From: Salaquimonas pukyongi
Lineage (GTDB): Bacteria; Pseudomonadota; Alphaproteobacteria; Rhizobiales; Rhizobiaceae
NCBI RefSeq assembly: GCF_001953055.1
Contig: NZ_CP019044.1
Coordinates: 930,001-994,000 of the forward strand
DNA length: 64,000 nt
Direction: 5' to 3'
A program made the translations under genes and the position numbers. Shown piece after piece: positions 8,690 through 18,105 of this stretch. The notes beneath the pieces are model-generated. The model searched no databases. It was given only the letters and a program-made list of their open reading frames with translations, and had not been told where the DNA came from. The stretch's first letter is position 1. Every line of letters begins with the position of its first letter.

Positions 8690-9783
8690 CCGCAATTCCC
8701 GAAACGATGCGGGCTTTTGTGCTGCACGGCCATGGCGGGTTTGAGCTGTTGCGGTTTCACCATGACTGGCCGGTACCAAGGCCAGGGCCGGGAGAGGCGC
8801 TTGTCCGCGTCAAGGCCTGCGGGTTGAACAATACCGACATCAATACCCGCACCGGCTGGTATTCCAAGGCGGTTACCAAGGGAACCACCGGCGGCACCTA
8901 TGAAGGTGATCTTGAGGACGATGGCGGCTGGGATGGCGGCATTGAATTCCCCAGAATACAGGGCGGGGATGTGGCAGGTGTGGTCGCAGAAGTGGGCGAG
9001 GGGGCAGACCGCGAACTGATCGGCAAGCGCTGCATCGTCGACACGATCCTGCGCGACTGGGACGATCCGCAAAACCTGGAAAAGACAACCTATCTGGGCT
9101 CCGCCGTTGATGGCGGATATGCCGACTACATGGTTGTCGATCAGCGCAACATATGCCCCGTCGAGTGTAACTGGAGCGATGCGGAGCTGGCGACGGTGGC
9201 GATATCCTATTCGACCGCCGAAAACATGCTCAACCGCGCTTCGGTCGGGAAAGACGATGTGGTGCTTGTTCCCGGCGCTTCCGGCGGCGTGGGGTCTGCC
9301 CTGCTGCAACTGGCCGGCCGGCGGGGCGCCAGGACGGTTGCCCTTGCATCCCCCTCCAAACATGGGGAACTGTCAAAGCTTGATCCTGCAGCAATCCTTC
9401 CCCGTCAGCCCGAGGACCTGAAACAAGCGCTGCGGGACACCATCGGCAGGGACACCGTCAGCGTGGTGGCCGATGTGGTCGGCGGGCCGCAGTTTCCTGC
9501 CTTTATCGATGTTCTGGAGCGGGGCGGCCGGTATACCTGTTCAGGGGCGATCGCCGGCCCGATCGTCGAACTTGATCTGCGCACCTTCTACCTTCACGAC
9601 CTGACCTTCTTCGGCAATACCATCTTCGAGCCCAAGGTGTTTCCTTCCCTTGTAAAGTACATCGAGGCCGGGGAAATCAGGCCCATGCTGGCGGCAAGCT
9701 ACCGGCTGGAAAGCCTGCATGAGGCGCAGCAGGCCTTCATCGAGAAAAAGCACACGGGCAACATCGTCGTGACCATGGAATGA
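8686..9783 (+). CDS. Zinc-independent MDR-family oxidoreductase (quinone reductase type)
   Basis: This 365-residue protein has a GroES-like N-terminal domain (ACGLNNTDINTRTGWY) and a Rossmann domain with the nucleotide motif VPGASGGVGSALLQLA. The four structural-zinc cysteines and the usual Cys/His catalytic zinc ligands of classical ADHs are absent, which places it with quinone-oxidoreductase-like NADPH enzymes. It overlaps the previous gene by 4 bp (ATGA) and is followed after 4 bp by the first enolase-superfamily gene. The substrate is unknown; it presumably reduces or oxidises an intermediate of the same pathway. Confidence 0.8.
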   Translation: MTAIPETMRAFVLHGHGGFELLRFHHDWPVPRPGPGEALVRVKACGLNNTDINTRTGWYSKAVTKGTTGGTYEGDLEDDGGWDGGIEFPRIQGGDVAGVVAEVGEGADRELIGKRCIVDTILRDWDDPQNLEKTTYLGSAVDGGYADYMVVDQRNICPVECNWSDAELATVAISYSTAENMLNRASVGKDDVVLVPGASGGVGSALLQLAGRRGARTVALASPSKHGELSKLDPAAILPRQPEDLKQALRDTIGRDTVSVVADVVGGPQFPAFIDVLERGGRYTCSGAIAGPIVELDLRTFYLHDLTFFGNTIFEPKVFPSLVKYIEAGEIRPMLAASYRLESLHEAQQAFIEKKHTGNIVVTME

Positions 9784-9787
9784 TCCC

Positions 9788-10897
9788 GTGAAAATCACCC
9801 GCATCAGCGTCTACCATGCCGATCTTCCCCTGGAGCATCCCTACTGGCTTTCCGGCGGAAGGCTGAAATTCGAGGTGCTGGACGCAACCTTCATAAAACT
9901 GGAAACCGATGCCGGTATCCCCGGCTGGGGCGAAGGCACGCCCTGGGGGCATACCTATGTGCCCGCACACGGGCCGGGCATCCGTGCCGGCATTAAGACC
10001 ATGGCGCCATTCATCCTTGGTCTCGATCCGCGCAATGTGCTTGATGTGGAGCGGGCAATGGATCATGCCCTTCCCGGCCATCTTTATGCCAAGGCGCCTG
10101 TCGACATGGCCTGCTGGGATATTGCCGGCAAGGCGGCGGACATGCCCATTGCCGATTTGATGGGCGGTGGCTCACGCACGCCCCGGCCGATTGCCTCTTC
10201 TGTGGGTGCCAAGACCGCCGGGGAAACCCGCAAGGTCATCGAGCGGTACCGCAAGCGCGGCTATGTGGCCCACTCGGTGAAAATCGGCGGCGATGTCGAA
10301 CGCGACATTGCCCGCATCCGCGATGTGGAGGCAATCCGCAATCCCGGTGAGACCGTCTTGTACGACGTTAATCGCGGCTGGACCCGCCAGCAGGCCTTGC
10401 GCGTCATGAGCGCAACGGAGGACCTGAACGTGATGTTTGAACAGCCGGGCGAAACACTGGATGACATTGCGGCGATCCGCGCAAAGCACGCCGCGCCCGT
10501 TTCCGTCGACGAGTGCCTTGTTACCCTGCAGGATGCCGCACGGGTTGCCCGGGACGGCTTGGCCGAGATATTCGGCATCAAGCTGAACCGCGTCGGCGGT
10601 CTGACCAAGGCGGCCCGCATGCGCGACATCGCGCTTGCCCACGGTATCGACATGTTCGTCATGGCAACCGGCGGGTCGGTGCTCGCCGATGCCGAGGCCC
10701 TTCACCTGGCCGCAACCGTTCCCGATGCAAACTGCCTTGCGGTTTGGGCCTGCCAGGACATGCTGACGGTCGACATCGCCGCCGGTCGCGGGCCCCGGAA
10801 CCAGAATGGGCATCTGCATCTTCCACAAAGCCCGGGCCTTGGTGTCGAACCGGATGAGGATGCCCTTGGGGTACCCGTGGCGGTGTATCAGGTGTGA
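9788..10897 (+). CDS. Enolase-superfamily enzyme (mandelate racemase/MLE type), copy 1
   Basis: The 369-residue protein has the capping domain (about 1-120) and the TIM-barrel. The catalytic set can be read: Lys165 (HSVKIGG), metal ligands Asp193 (YDVNRG), Glu218 (FEQPG) and Asp241 (VDECL), and Lys265 (IKLNRVGG). Two lysines facing each other across the site are typical of 1,1-proton transfer in the MLE subgroup, for example racemases or hydroxyproline-betaine 2-epimerase (HpbD). It starts with GTG. It is immediately followed by a second family member, so the two may act on two stereoisomers or successive substrates (inference). Confidence 0.82.
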   Translation: MKITRISVYHADLPLEHPYWLSGGRLKFEVLDATFIKLETDAGIPGWGEGTPWGHTYVPAHGPGIRAGIKTMAPFILGLDPRNVLDVERAMDHALPGHLYAKAPVDMACWDIAGKAADMPIADLMGGGSRTPRPIASSVGAKTAGETRKVIERYRKRGYVAHSVKIGGDVERDIARIRDVEAIRNPGETVLYDVNRGWTRQQALRVMSATEDLNVMFEQPGETLDDIAAIRAKHAAPVSVDECLVTLQDAARVARDGLAEIFGIKLNRVGGLTKAARMRDIALAHGIDMFVMATGGSVLADAEALHLAATVPDANCLAVWACQDMLTVDIAAGRGPRNQNGHLHLPQSPGLGVEPDEDALGVPVAVYQV

Positions 10898-10901
10898 TGC
10901 C

Positions 10902-12005
10902 ATGAAGATTACCCGCATCAGCATTTGGCAAGTGCCGCTGACCAGCCATACCGCCTACTACATGGCGGAGGGCAAGGCCTGCGATACGGTGGACACCATC
11001 GTGGTGCGCCTTGATACGGACAGTGAGATTTCCGGCTGGGGCGAGGTCTGTCCCATCCCGCATTATCTGCCCGCCTATGCAAACGGCGTTCTGCCGGCAA
11101 TCCGCGACATGGCAGCTGTTCTAATAGGCGCAGATCCGGTGGGCCCGGAGGCACTGATGGCAAGGCTGGATGCCCATCTTCAGGGCCATCCTTATGCGAA
11201 ATCCCCAATCGACATGGCCCTGTGGGACATCACGGCAAAGACCGCCGGCTTGCCGCTTTACGCGCTGCTGGGCGGCAGGCGGCAGGAAACCCTGCCCCTG
11301 TACCACTCCATCACCTGCGTGGCACCCGGCGAGATGGCACGCATTGCGGGCGAAACTCATGCAAAAGGCATTCGCCAGTTTCAGGTAAAACTCGGCGCGG
11401 ACAACGACTGGCAGGCGGATGTGGAGCGCCTGAAACAGGTGCGCGAGGCGGTGGGCGACGGCCCGCTGGTCTATGGCGACTGGAACTGCGGCGCAAACCG
11501 TCTGGACGCCATTCGCGTCGGGCGTGCGGTCGCCCATCTCGATATCATGCTGGAACAGCCCTGCGCCACAATCGAGGAATGTGCGCAGGTGCGCCAGGCG
11601 ACCGGATTGCCTCTGAAGCTCGACGAAAGCGCCCATGACACGGCAAGCCTGCTGAAAGCCTGGCAGGCAGGCTGCATGGACGCAGTCGCCATCAAGCTTT
11701 CGAAATTCGGCGGCATCACCAAATCCCGCGCTGCCCGCGATCTGTGCGAGCACCTGGGCGCCAAGATGTGCATTGAAGATACCTGGGGTTCGGACATCAC
11801 AACCGCTGCGCTGCTGCATTTGGGGGCTTCAGCCGGGCACAAGCACCTGATGAATGTGTGCGATCTTTCCGGTTACGTGAAACCCCGCCTGGACCCGTCT
11901 GCACCGGCCCGCAACAAGGGCCGGATTGCCCCGCCCCAGGGGCCGGGTCTCGGCGTTGCGCCGGACCTGCAGGTGCTGGGCGCGCCTCTTGAAGTCATGG
12001 CATAG
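10902..12005 (+). CDS. Enolase-superfamily epimerase/racemase, HpbD-like, copy 2
   Basis: This 367-residue protein has the same layout as its neighbour, with Lys163 (FQVKLG), Asp193 (YGDWN), Glu218 (LEQPC), Asp241 (LDESA) and Lys265 (AIKLSKFGG). These positions match what I recall for 4R-hydroxyproline-betaine 2-epimerase (K163/K265), and the GWGEVCP and DTWGSDI segments also resemble that group. It starts 4 bp after the previous stop. Together with the Rieske and dimethylglycine-dehydrogenase-like genes this points to betaine catabolism, but a dipeptide epimerase or another MLE function cannot be excluded. Confidence 0.82.
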   Translation: MKITRISIWQVPLTSHTAYYMAEGKACDTVDTIVVRLDTDSEISGWGEVCPIPHYLPAYANGVLPAIRDMAAVLIGADPVGPEALMARLDAHLQGHPYAKSPIDMALWDITAKTAGLPLYALLGGRRQETLPLYHSITCVAPGEMARIAGETHAKGIRQFQVKLGADNDWQADVERLKQVREAVGDGPLVYGDWNCGANRLDAIRVGRAVAHLDIMLEQPCATIEECAQVRQATGLPLKLDESAHDTASLLKAWQAGCMDAVAIKLSKFGGITKSRAARDLCEHLGAKMCIEDTWGSDITTAALLHLGASAGHKHLMNVCDLSGYVKPRLDPSAPARNKGRIAPPQGPGLGVAPDLQVLGAPLEVMA

Positions 12006-12014
12006 GAAGCAAAC

Positions 12015-13298
12015 ATGAACCGTATCCACACCCAGGCTGACTGGATCGACCGCGCCAGGGCCGTGCTGCCTGCAGGCGGCTTCGGCAATTTCGATCCGGG
12101 CATCATCATCCGCGACGGCAAGGGTTCTCGCGTGTGGGATGAGGACGGCAATGAATATATCGACTATCTGATCGGTTCCGGCCCGATGTTGCTTGGCCAT
12201 GGCAATGAGGAGGTCCAGGAAGCCGTCTTCGAGCAAATTCCCCGGGGCATGACGTTTTTTGCCAACAATGCAGCCGGTATCGAGCTTGCAGAGGAAATCT
12301 GCCGCGCCGTTCCCTGTGGTGAACAGCTGCGCTACGTGTCCACCGGCGGAGAAGCCGACATGTATGCCATGCGGCTCGCCCGGGCATATACGGGCCGTGA
12401 CAAGATCCTGAAATTCGAAGGCGGCTATCACGGCATGAGCGCGGAAGCGCAGATGAGCCTTGCGCCCTCGCGCCTGGTCAATTTCCCGCAGGCCGTGCCG
12501 GATTCAGCCGGCATCCCCGAAGCGGTTCGCAACGAGGTCTGGGCAGCGCCCTTCAACGACATCGAGTTTCTGCGCTCCTTCATGAGCGAGCATGGCGGCC
12601 AGATTGCCGGTGTGATCGTCGAACCGCTGCAGCGCACGGTTCCTCCCGGGCCGGGGTTTCTTGAAGCCCTGCGCGAAGCGTGCGAGCGCTACGGGATCGT
12701 GCTGATCTTCGATGAGATCGTCACCGGCTTCCGGTTTGCCTATGGCGGCGCCCAGGAACTGTATGGCGTCACACCCGATGTCTGCACGCTCGGCAAGGTG
12801 ATCGGCGGCGGGTTTCCCCTTGCAGCGATCACCGGCAAGGCTGACATCATGGCCCATTTCGACAAGGACAAGGTGGGCGCCGACAAATGGCTGATGCAGA
12901 TGGGCACCTTGTCCGGTAATCCGGTTGCTGCGGTGGCAGGGCTGAAGACCCTGGAAATCCTTCGCCGTCCCGGCACCTATGAAAAGCTCAGGGAAAACGG
13001 CACTGCGATCATGGCCATGCTGGAAAAACACCTCGGCGAAGCGGGCATCGCCCACAGGATCGTTGGCGATCCTACCCTGTTCGATGTGCTGTTTACCGAA
13101 AAGCAGGTGCGCGATTATCGTGACGTGCTGTCGGCGGATGGCGTGAAAAACGCTGTCTTCAACAAGGTGCTGCGCGAGCACGGCATCTTCAAATCGCCGG
13201 GCAAGCTTTACCCCTCACTGGCATTGACCCAAGAGGATCTGCAGCAGACCGGGGAGGCGATCGCGGCAGCGGCAACAGCATTGCAATCAGTGCAGTAG
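12015..13298 (+). CDS. Class III PLP-dependent aminotransferase (glutamate-1-semialdehyde aminomutase-like)
   Basis: The 427-residue protein is a fold-type I aminotransferase. It shows GGFGNFDPG at the N-terminus, STGGEADMYAMRLARAYTGR (phosphate/substrate region), FEGGYHG, IFDEIVTGFR with the cofactor Asp, and LGKVIGGGFPLAA with the PLP lysine. The layout is closest to GSA aminomutase-like proteins, but the context is catabolic rather than tetrapyrrole synthesis, so it more likely transaminates a pathway intermediate. AGGAAG precedes the ATG and it is 9 bp behind the second epimerase gene. Confidence 0.85.
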   Translation: MNRIHTQADWIDRARAVLPAGGFGNFDPGIIIRDGKGSRVWDEDGNEYIDYLIGSGPMLLGHGNEEVQEAVFEQIPRGMTFFANNAAGIELAEEICRAVPCGEQLRYVSTGGEADMYAMRLARAYTGRDKILKFEGGYHGMSAEAQMSLAPSRLVNFPQAVPDSAGIPEAVRNEVWAAPFNDIEFLRSFMSEHGGQIAGVIVEPLQRTVPPGPGFLEALREACERYGIVLIFDEIVTGFRFAYGGAQELYGVTPDVCTLGKVIGGGFPLAAITGKADIMAHFDKDKVGADKWLMQMGTLSGNPVAAVAGLKTLEILRRPGTYEKLRENGTAIMAMLEKHLGEAGIAHRIVGDPTLFDVLFTEKQVRDYRDVLSADGVKNAVFNKVLREHGIFKSPGKLYPSLALTQEDLQQTGEAIAAAATALQSVQ

Positions 13299-13413
13299 CA
13301 AGAAAGCACGCCTTTTCGCATATCCTGCATTGTGCGGTGCGGCAAAGAGGGGGCTGGCGGATAGCCGCCGGTTTGCTAATACATCCTCTCTTTGAAGCCT
13401 TGCGGGGGAATCC

Positions 13414-14952
13414 ATGAACCTGGCGGAATGGCTGGTGCGCTCGGCAAGAAACGCTCCCGATGCCCCGGCGCTGATCTCAGGAAACGAACAAATCGCCACC
13501 TATGGCGAATTTGCTGCCAAGGCGGCGGGCTTTGCCGGTGCGCTGCGTGATTGCTTCAACGTTGCTCCCGGCGACCGCATCGCGATCTTTGCTGCCAACA
13601 CGGTGCAATATCTGGTGGCGATGTATGGCGCATGGTTTGCCGGTGCTGTCATTGTGCCGGTCAATGCCAAGCTTCATCCGCGGGAAGCTGGCTGGATCAT
13701 CGAGGATTCACAGGCTGTCCTGGCATTGATCACCGACAAGCCGGGCGCTGCCCTTGCCGGCATGCTGCCGGAAAGCTGCGGGCATCTCATCGATCTTCAA
13801 TCGCCTGAGTTCGAAACGCTTTGCGCTCATACGCCCCTTCCAGCACCGGTTTCCCGGCTGCAATCCGACATGGCCTGGCTGTTTTACACCTCCGGCACGA
13901 CAGGGCGTCCCAAGGGCGTGATGATGACCCATGGCAACATCCACGCCATGGCCTTTGCCTATTTCGTCGATGTCGACCAGGTCTACGAGACCGACGCCGC
14001 TTTTTATGCCGCGCCCATGAGCCACGGCGCCGGCCTCTACAACGTCATGCATGTGCTCAAGGCGGCGCGCCATGTGGTGCCTGCTTCCGGCGGGTTTGAT
14101 CCGGCGGAGATTTTCGAACATGGCCGCGCCACCGGCAGCCTGCACATGTTTGCCGCCCCCACCATGATCCGCCGTCTGGTCGATCATGCCAGGGCCTCGG
14201 GGGAAACCGGCGAGGGCATCCGGACCATCGTTTATGGCGGCGGACCGATGTATCTTGCCGACATCATCGAGGCAGTTGATGTGCTGGGTCCGCGTTTCGT
14301 GCAGATTTACGGTCAGGGCGAAAGCCCCATGTGCATCACGGCGCTTTCACGCGAAGCGGTCTGCGACCGGGATCACCCGCGCTGGAAGGAGCGGCTGGCT
14401 TCCGTCGGCAGGGCACAATCCTGTGTGGAGGTTGCCATTGCCGCAGAAGACGGCGCCTTGCTGCCTGCCGGACAAAGCGGCGAGATCATCGTGCGTGGTG
14501 CACCGGTGATGGCCGGTTACTGGAACAATGAAAAGGCAACGGCTGAGACGATCCGCGATGGCTGGCTGTGGACCGGCGACATGGGCGTTCTCGATGAGGA
14601 CGGCTATCTGACGCTGAAGGATCGCTCAAAGGATGTCATCATATCGGGCGGCACCAACATCTATCCCCGCGAAGTGGAAGAGGTTCTGCTCGTGCATCCG
14701 GCGGTCCACGAGGTTTCGGTCATCGGCGTGCCCGATGTCGAATGGGGAGAAAGCGTTTGTGCCTTCGTGGTGCTGGCCAGCGGTGAGAAAGCCGATGCAG
14801 CCGCGCTCGGCCGTCACTGCACGGAACACATTGCCCGTTTCAAACGGCCGAAGTCATACCGGTTTGTCGACAGCCTCCCCAAGAACAACTATGGCAAGGT
14901 GCTGAAAACCGAATTGCGAAAAATCGCCGAACAAACAGGAGAAAATCCATGA
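13414..14952 (+). CDS. AMP-forming acyl-CoA synthetase
   Basis: The 512-residue ANL-family ligase has the P-loop-like motif YTSGTTGRPKG (about 155-165), the adenine motif IYGQGE (about 297), the GDMGV/LKDRSKD hinge (about 389-405) and the catalytic Lys region KNNYGKVLK near the C-terminus. It activates a carboxylic acid as a CoA thioester via an acyl-AMP. It follows a 115-bp gap after the aminotransferase, with GGGGGA before the ATG, and overlaps the SDR gene by 4 bp, so ligase and SDR form a coupled pair. Confidence 0.88.
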   Translation: MNLAEWLVRSARNAPDAPALISGNEQIATYGEFAAKAAGFAGALRDCFNVAPGDRIAIFAANTVQYLVAMYGAWFAGAVIVPVNAKLHPREAGWIIEDSQAVLALITDKPGAALAGMLPESCGHLIDLQSPEFETLCAHTPLPAPVSRLQSDMAWLFYTSGTTGRPKGVMMTHGNIHAMAFAYFVDVDQVYETDAAFYAAPMSHGAGLYNVMHVLKAARHVVPASGGFDPAEIFEHGRATGSLHMFAAPTMIRRLVDHARASGETGEGIRTIVYGGGPMYLADIIEAVDVLGPRFVQIYGQGESPMCITALSREAVCDRDHPRWKERLASVGRAQSCVEVAIAAEDGALLPAGQSGEIIVRGAPVMAGYWNNEKATAETIRDGWLWTGDMGVLDEDGYLTLKDRSKDVIISGGTNIYPREVEEVLLVHPAVHEVSVIGVPDVEWGESVCAFVVLASGEKADAAALGRHCTEHIARFKRPKSYRFVDSLPKNNYGKVLKTELRKIAEQTGENP

Positions 14953-15755
14953 GCGGACATCTTGCGGGCAAAACCGCGCTGGTAACCGGATCGGTACAGG
15001 GGATCGGGCTTGCCGTGGCAAAGAGCCTGGCGGGTGCTGGTGCGCGCATTGCGGTGCACGGATTGGCCAGCGAGGCTGAAGCAGCAGCAGCAGAAGATGA
15101 AGTTCGCGCCGCCGGTGCGACCGAAGCGAAGTTTTTCGAGGGCGATCTGCGCGATGCCGCCGCCATCGGCAAGCTCGTCAAGGCCGTGGAGGATTGGGGA
15201 CCGCTCGACGTGCTGGTCAACAATGCCGGCGTTCAGAAGACGGTCTCCATCGCCGATGCGGATGCAGCGACCTGGGATGCCATCATCGCCGTAAACCTGT
15301 CGGCTGCCTTCCACACCATGCATTACGCCCTTCCGAACATGGCAAGGCGCGAATTTGGCCGCGTCGTCAACATTGCGTCGGTGCATGGTCTGGTGGCGTC
15401 TAAAGAAAAGGCGCCCTATGTCGCCTCGAAATTCGGTCTCGTGGGAATGAGCCGTGTTGCGGCGCTTGAATATGCTTCCGTGGGCTCCCGCGAAACCGGC
15501 GGCGTGACGATCAACTGCATTTGCCCCGGCTGGACGGAAACCGCATTGATCGAGCCGCAGATCGAGGCCCGCGCCCAGCAGGCTGGCGGCGGCCGTGCCG
15601 AAGGCGTGCGCGCACTCCTGTCGGAAAAGCAGCCAAGCCTGCGCATGTCCGATCCTTCCGAGATCGGCGATCTGGCAGCCTGGCTGTGCCACAAGACCGC
15701 GCACAACATCACCGGCGCCGCCATTCCCGTCGATGGCGGCTGGACGTCTCAGTAA
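14949..15755 (+). CDS. Short-chain dehydrogenase/reductase (3-hydroxybutyrate dehydrogenase-like)
   Basis: This 268-residue SDR has the cofactor motif TGSVQGIG (about 13-20), NNAG (about 91-94), the catalytic Ser in VNIASVHG, and YVASK (Tyr/Lys, about 157-161). The insert near IEPQIEARAQQ and the downstream ALLSEKQPS resemble D-3-hydroxybutyrate dehydrogenases, and the C-terminus IPVDGGWTSQ is typical of that group. It overlaps the acyl-CoA ligase gene. It probably oxidises a hydroxyacid or hydroxyacyl intermediate; the substrate is not determined. Confidence 0.85.
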   Translation: MSGHLAGKTALVTGSVQGIGLAVAKSLAGAGARIAVHGLASEAEAAAAEDEVRAAGATEAKFFEGDLRDAAAIGKLVKAVEDWGPLDVLVNNAGVQKTVSIADADAATWDAIIAVNLSAAFHTMHYALPNMARREFGRVVNIASVHGLVASKEKAPYVASKFGLVGMSRVAALEYASVGSRETGGVTINCICPGWTETALIEPQIEARAQQAGGGRAEGVRALLSEKQPSLRMSDPSEIGDLAAWLCHKTAHNITGAAIPVDGGWTSQ

Positions 15756-15851
15756 ACCCGGCAATTGGCACCGCCCGCATGCCGGCATAAATAGAAATAC
15801 GCCAATCAGCCGATCAGGGCTCGACGTGAACAACCTTATGAGACTCCACAT

Positions 15852-16769
15852 CTAGCGCGCCGCGCTTGGTGTGCCGGCACCGTTTTCCGCGCAGATGCGT
15901 TGCCAGATGACATCTGCGGCTGCCTTGCGCTTGCGGTGGGCGAAGGCAACGATGGAAAGGTCCATCGAAAGGCCTTCGATGGTGACCGGGCGCACCCGTT
16001 CATTCCATCGGCCTTTCAGGATACACTGGGGGATCCAGCCCATGCCGAGCCCGGCGGCGATACCGCTGCGGATAACCTGTGCCATCTCGCTTTCGATCCG
16101 GCGCACGCCGTAGACGCGAAACGGCGCCTGTTCGATGATCGCTTCAACCAGACGGCCAAAATAGGCGTCCTTCGAATACATCAGCAGCGGCACGGGGTCA
16201 TCCGGCGTGCCGGTGGGGTTCTCGCGTCCTCCCGCATATCCGCGTGCAACACAGGGTATGAGGCGGTCCTGCTCGATGGTGTGGGAAACAAACAATTGCG
16301 GATCGAGCAGCACCGGCAGTTGTTCGGCGCGGTGACAGATCAGAAAATCGACGGAGCCCGATATGAAGCGGGATATCACCTCGTTGACATTTGCAATCCG
16401 CGTTGCCGCAGAAACGCCGGTTTCACGAGACCAGCCGGCCCACCAGCCGGTAAACCGTGCGGCCGCCAGTGCGTGGGGCAGGGCAATGGTAACCTTCGTA
16501 TCCCTTCCCGGAAACGGTCCGCCAAGCCGGTTGCGCGTTTCCGATAGCCTGGAAAGCGTCTCGCTGGCTTCGCGCTGAAAAAGCTGCCCTTCCGCCGTCA
16601 GCGCAACAGGAACCACGCCACGGTCGACCAGCCTGGTGCCCAGCCAGTCTTCCAATTGACGGATCCGGCGGCTGAAAGCTGCCTGCGAAACATTGCGCCT
16701 TGCAGCAGCCCTTGTGAAGTTGCCGGTTTCCGCCAGGGTGACGAAATCCTCCAGCCATGCTGTGTCCAT
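15852..16769 (-). CDS. LysR-family transcriptional regulator
   Basis: The 305-residue protein has an N-terminal winged HTH (about 3-62; FVTLAETGNFTRAAARRNVSQ) and a LysR substrate-binding domain from about residue 85. It is convergent with the SDR gene and divergent from the TAXI transporter operon, so the transporter is its most likely target. An odd-length perfect palindrome with TGCAAA arms lies 40-52 bp upstream of its start. The inducer is probably the imported compound (inference). Confidence 0.9.
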   Translation of the reverse strand: MDTAWLEDFVTLAETGNFTRAAARRNVSQAAFSRRIRQLEDWLGTRLVDRGVVPVALTAEGQLFQREASETLSRLSETRNRLGGPFPGRDTKVTIALPHALAAARFTGWWAGWSRETGVSAATRIANVNEVISRFISGSVDFLICHRAEQLPVLLDPQLFVSHTIEQDRLIPCVARGYAGGRENPTGTPDDPVPLLMYSKDAYFGRLVEAIIEQAPFRVYGVRRIESEMAQVIRSGIAAGLGMGWIPQCILKGRWNERVRPVTIEGLSMDLSIVAFAHRKRKAAADVIWQRICAENGAGTPSAAR

Positions 16770-16808
16770 TTTCCGCCCGTCCGGTTTTCCGTTCCGTCAT
16801 TCGTATCA

Positions 16809-16821
16809 TGCAAAATTTGCA
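16809..16821. promoter_or_regulatory. Candidate LysR operator (TGCAAA-A-TTTGCA)
   Basis: A perfect 13-bp palindrome lies in the 250-bp divergent region between the LysR gene and the TAXI receptor gene. A related half-site, TTTGCA, occurs at about 16889. LysR proteins commonly bind T-N11-A type palindromes near their own start. The assignment rests on position and symmetry only. Confidence 0.45.
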
Positions 16822-17019
16822 ACACATAATGCAGGATACGTCATCCAGCTACGCCTGATATAGCAGAATTTGGCGTTATCATCCATAATTTGCATTGGAT
16901 TAGGTGTAAGGCATCGGACCATACTGAAGTTTGGTGCCGGAACGGAGCTGTCAGCCCTGTTCCGGAAACCCGTTGTGCGGGCGTGTATTGCCTCGCGACA
17001 ATTCAGCAAGGAGGACCTT

Positions 17020-17991
17020 ATGAAGAAACTATTTCTGGCGCTTTCCCTCTGTGCCGCTGCCACACTCGGCGCAGGAGCGGCAGTAGCCGCTGAACAGCAA
17101 TTCATTTCCATCGGCACGGGCGGAGTGACTGGTGTTTATTACCCCACGGGTGGCGCGATCTGCCGGCTCGTCAACAAAAACCGCAAGGAACACGGCATTC
17201 GCTGTTCGGTGGAATCGACCGGCGGTTCGGTCTACAACATCAACACCATTCGTGCCGGAGAGCTTGAATTCGGTGTCGCCCAGTCCGACTGGCAGCACCA
17301 TGCCTATCACGGCACATCGAAGTTCGAGGAAAAAGGCGCATTCGAAAAACTGCGCGCCGTCTTCTCCGTGCATCCCGAGCCGTTTACGGTTGTTGCCCGC
17401 GCCGATTCCGGCATCAAGAACTTTGAGGACCTGAAAGGCAAGCGCGTCAACATCGGCAACCCCGGCTCCGGCCAGCGCGGCACGATGGATGTGGTGCTTG
17501 AGGCCCTCGGCTGGACCACTGGTGATTTTGCCGCTGCTTCGGAGTTGAAGGCTGCCGAACAGTCCCAGGCGCTTTGCGACAACAACATCGATGCGATGAT
17601 CTACACCGTCGGCCATCCTTCCGGCTCCATCCAGGAAGCAACGACGGCCTGTGACTCGGTTCTGGTGAACGTTACGGGCGAAGCCATCGACAAGCTGATT
17701 GCCGACAATGCCTACTACCGCACGGCTACCATTCCAGGCGGCATGTATCGCGGCAATGACGAAGACACGACAACCTTTGGTGTCGGCGCAACCTTCGTGA
17801 CATCCGCCGATGTGCCGGAAGAAGTGGTCTATGAAGTCGTCAAGGCTGTGTTCGAGAACTTTGATGCCTTCAAGAAGCTGCATCCGGCTTTCGCCAACCT
17901 GAAGCCTGAAGAAATGGCCCAGGATGGTCTTTCCGCACCACTGCATCCCGGTGCGGAAAAATACTTCAAGGAAGCTGGCATCCTGAAATAG
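17020..17991 (+). CDS. TAXI-family TRAP transporter solute-binding protein
   Basis: The 323-residue protein starts with a signal peptide (Lys-Lys, hydrophobic core, cleavage near AVAAEQQ) and continues with the TAXI hallmark [30 protein letters not shown] is also typical. It captures solute in the periplasm for the fused permease encoded next. The ATG at 17020 has AAGGAGG directly upstream, so earlier in-frame codons are not used. TAXI receptors bind glutamate/glutamine or other organic acids; in this island a pathway substrate is likely. Confidence 0.92.
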   Translation: MKKLFLALSLCAAATLGAGAAVAAEQQFISIGTGGVTGVYYPTGGAICRLVNKNRKEHGIRCSVESTGGSVYNINTIRAGELEFGVAQSDWQHHAYHGTSKFEEKGAFEKLRAVFSVHPEPFTVVARADSGIKNFEDLKGKRVNIGNPGSGQRGTMDVVLEALGWTTGDFAAASELKAAEQSQALCDNNIDAMIYTVGHPSGSIQEATTACDSVLVNVTGEAIDKLIADNAYYRTATIPGGMYRGNDEDTTTFGVGATFVTSADVPEEVVYEVVKAVFENFDAFKKLHPAFANLKPEEMAQDGLSAPLHPGAEKYFKEAGILK

Positions 17992-18008
17992 GATACCGTC
18001 AAAATGCG

Positions 18009-18043
18009 GAACCGGCCGGCATGATCAACCCGCCGGCCGGTTC
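18009..18043 (+). terminator. Perfect 12-bp intercistronic stem-loop without U-tract
   Basis: Arms 18009-18020 and 18032-18043 are perfectly complementary and GC-rich (GAACCGGCCGGC), with an 11-nt loop, between the TAXI receptor and permease genes. There is no T-run, so it is more likely a 3'-end stabiliser or partial terminator that raises receptor over permease levels than a full terminator. Confidence 0.55.
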
Positions 18044-18105
18044 ACGCGCCTTGCACGCTTTGTGCAATACACACATGCATTTTGGGGCTTGGGGAGGAGC
18101 GTCAC

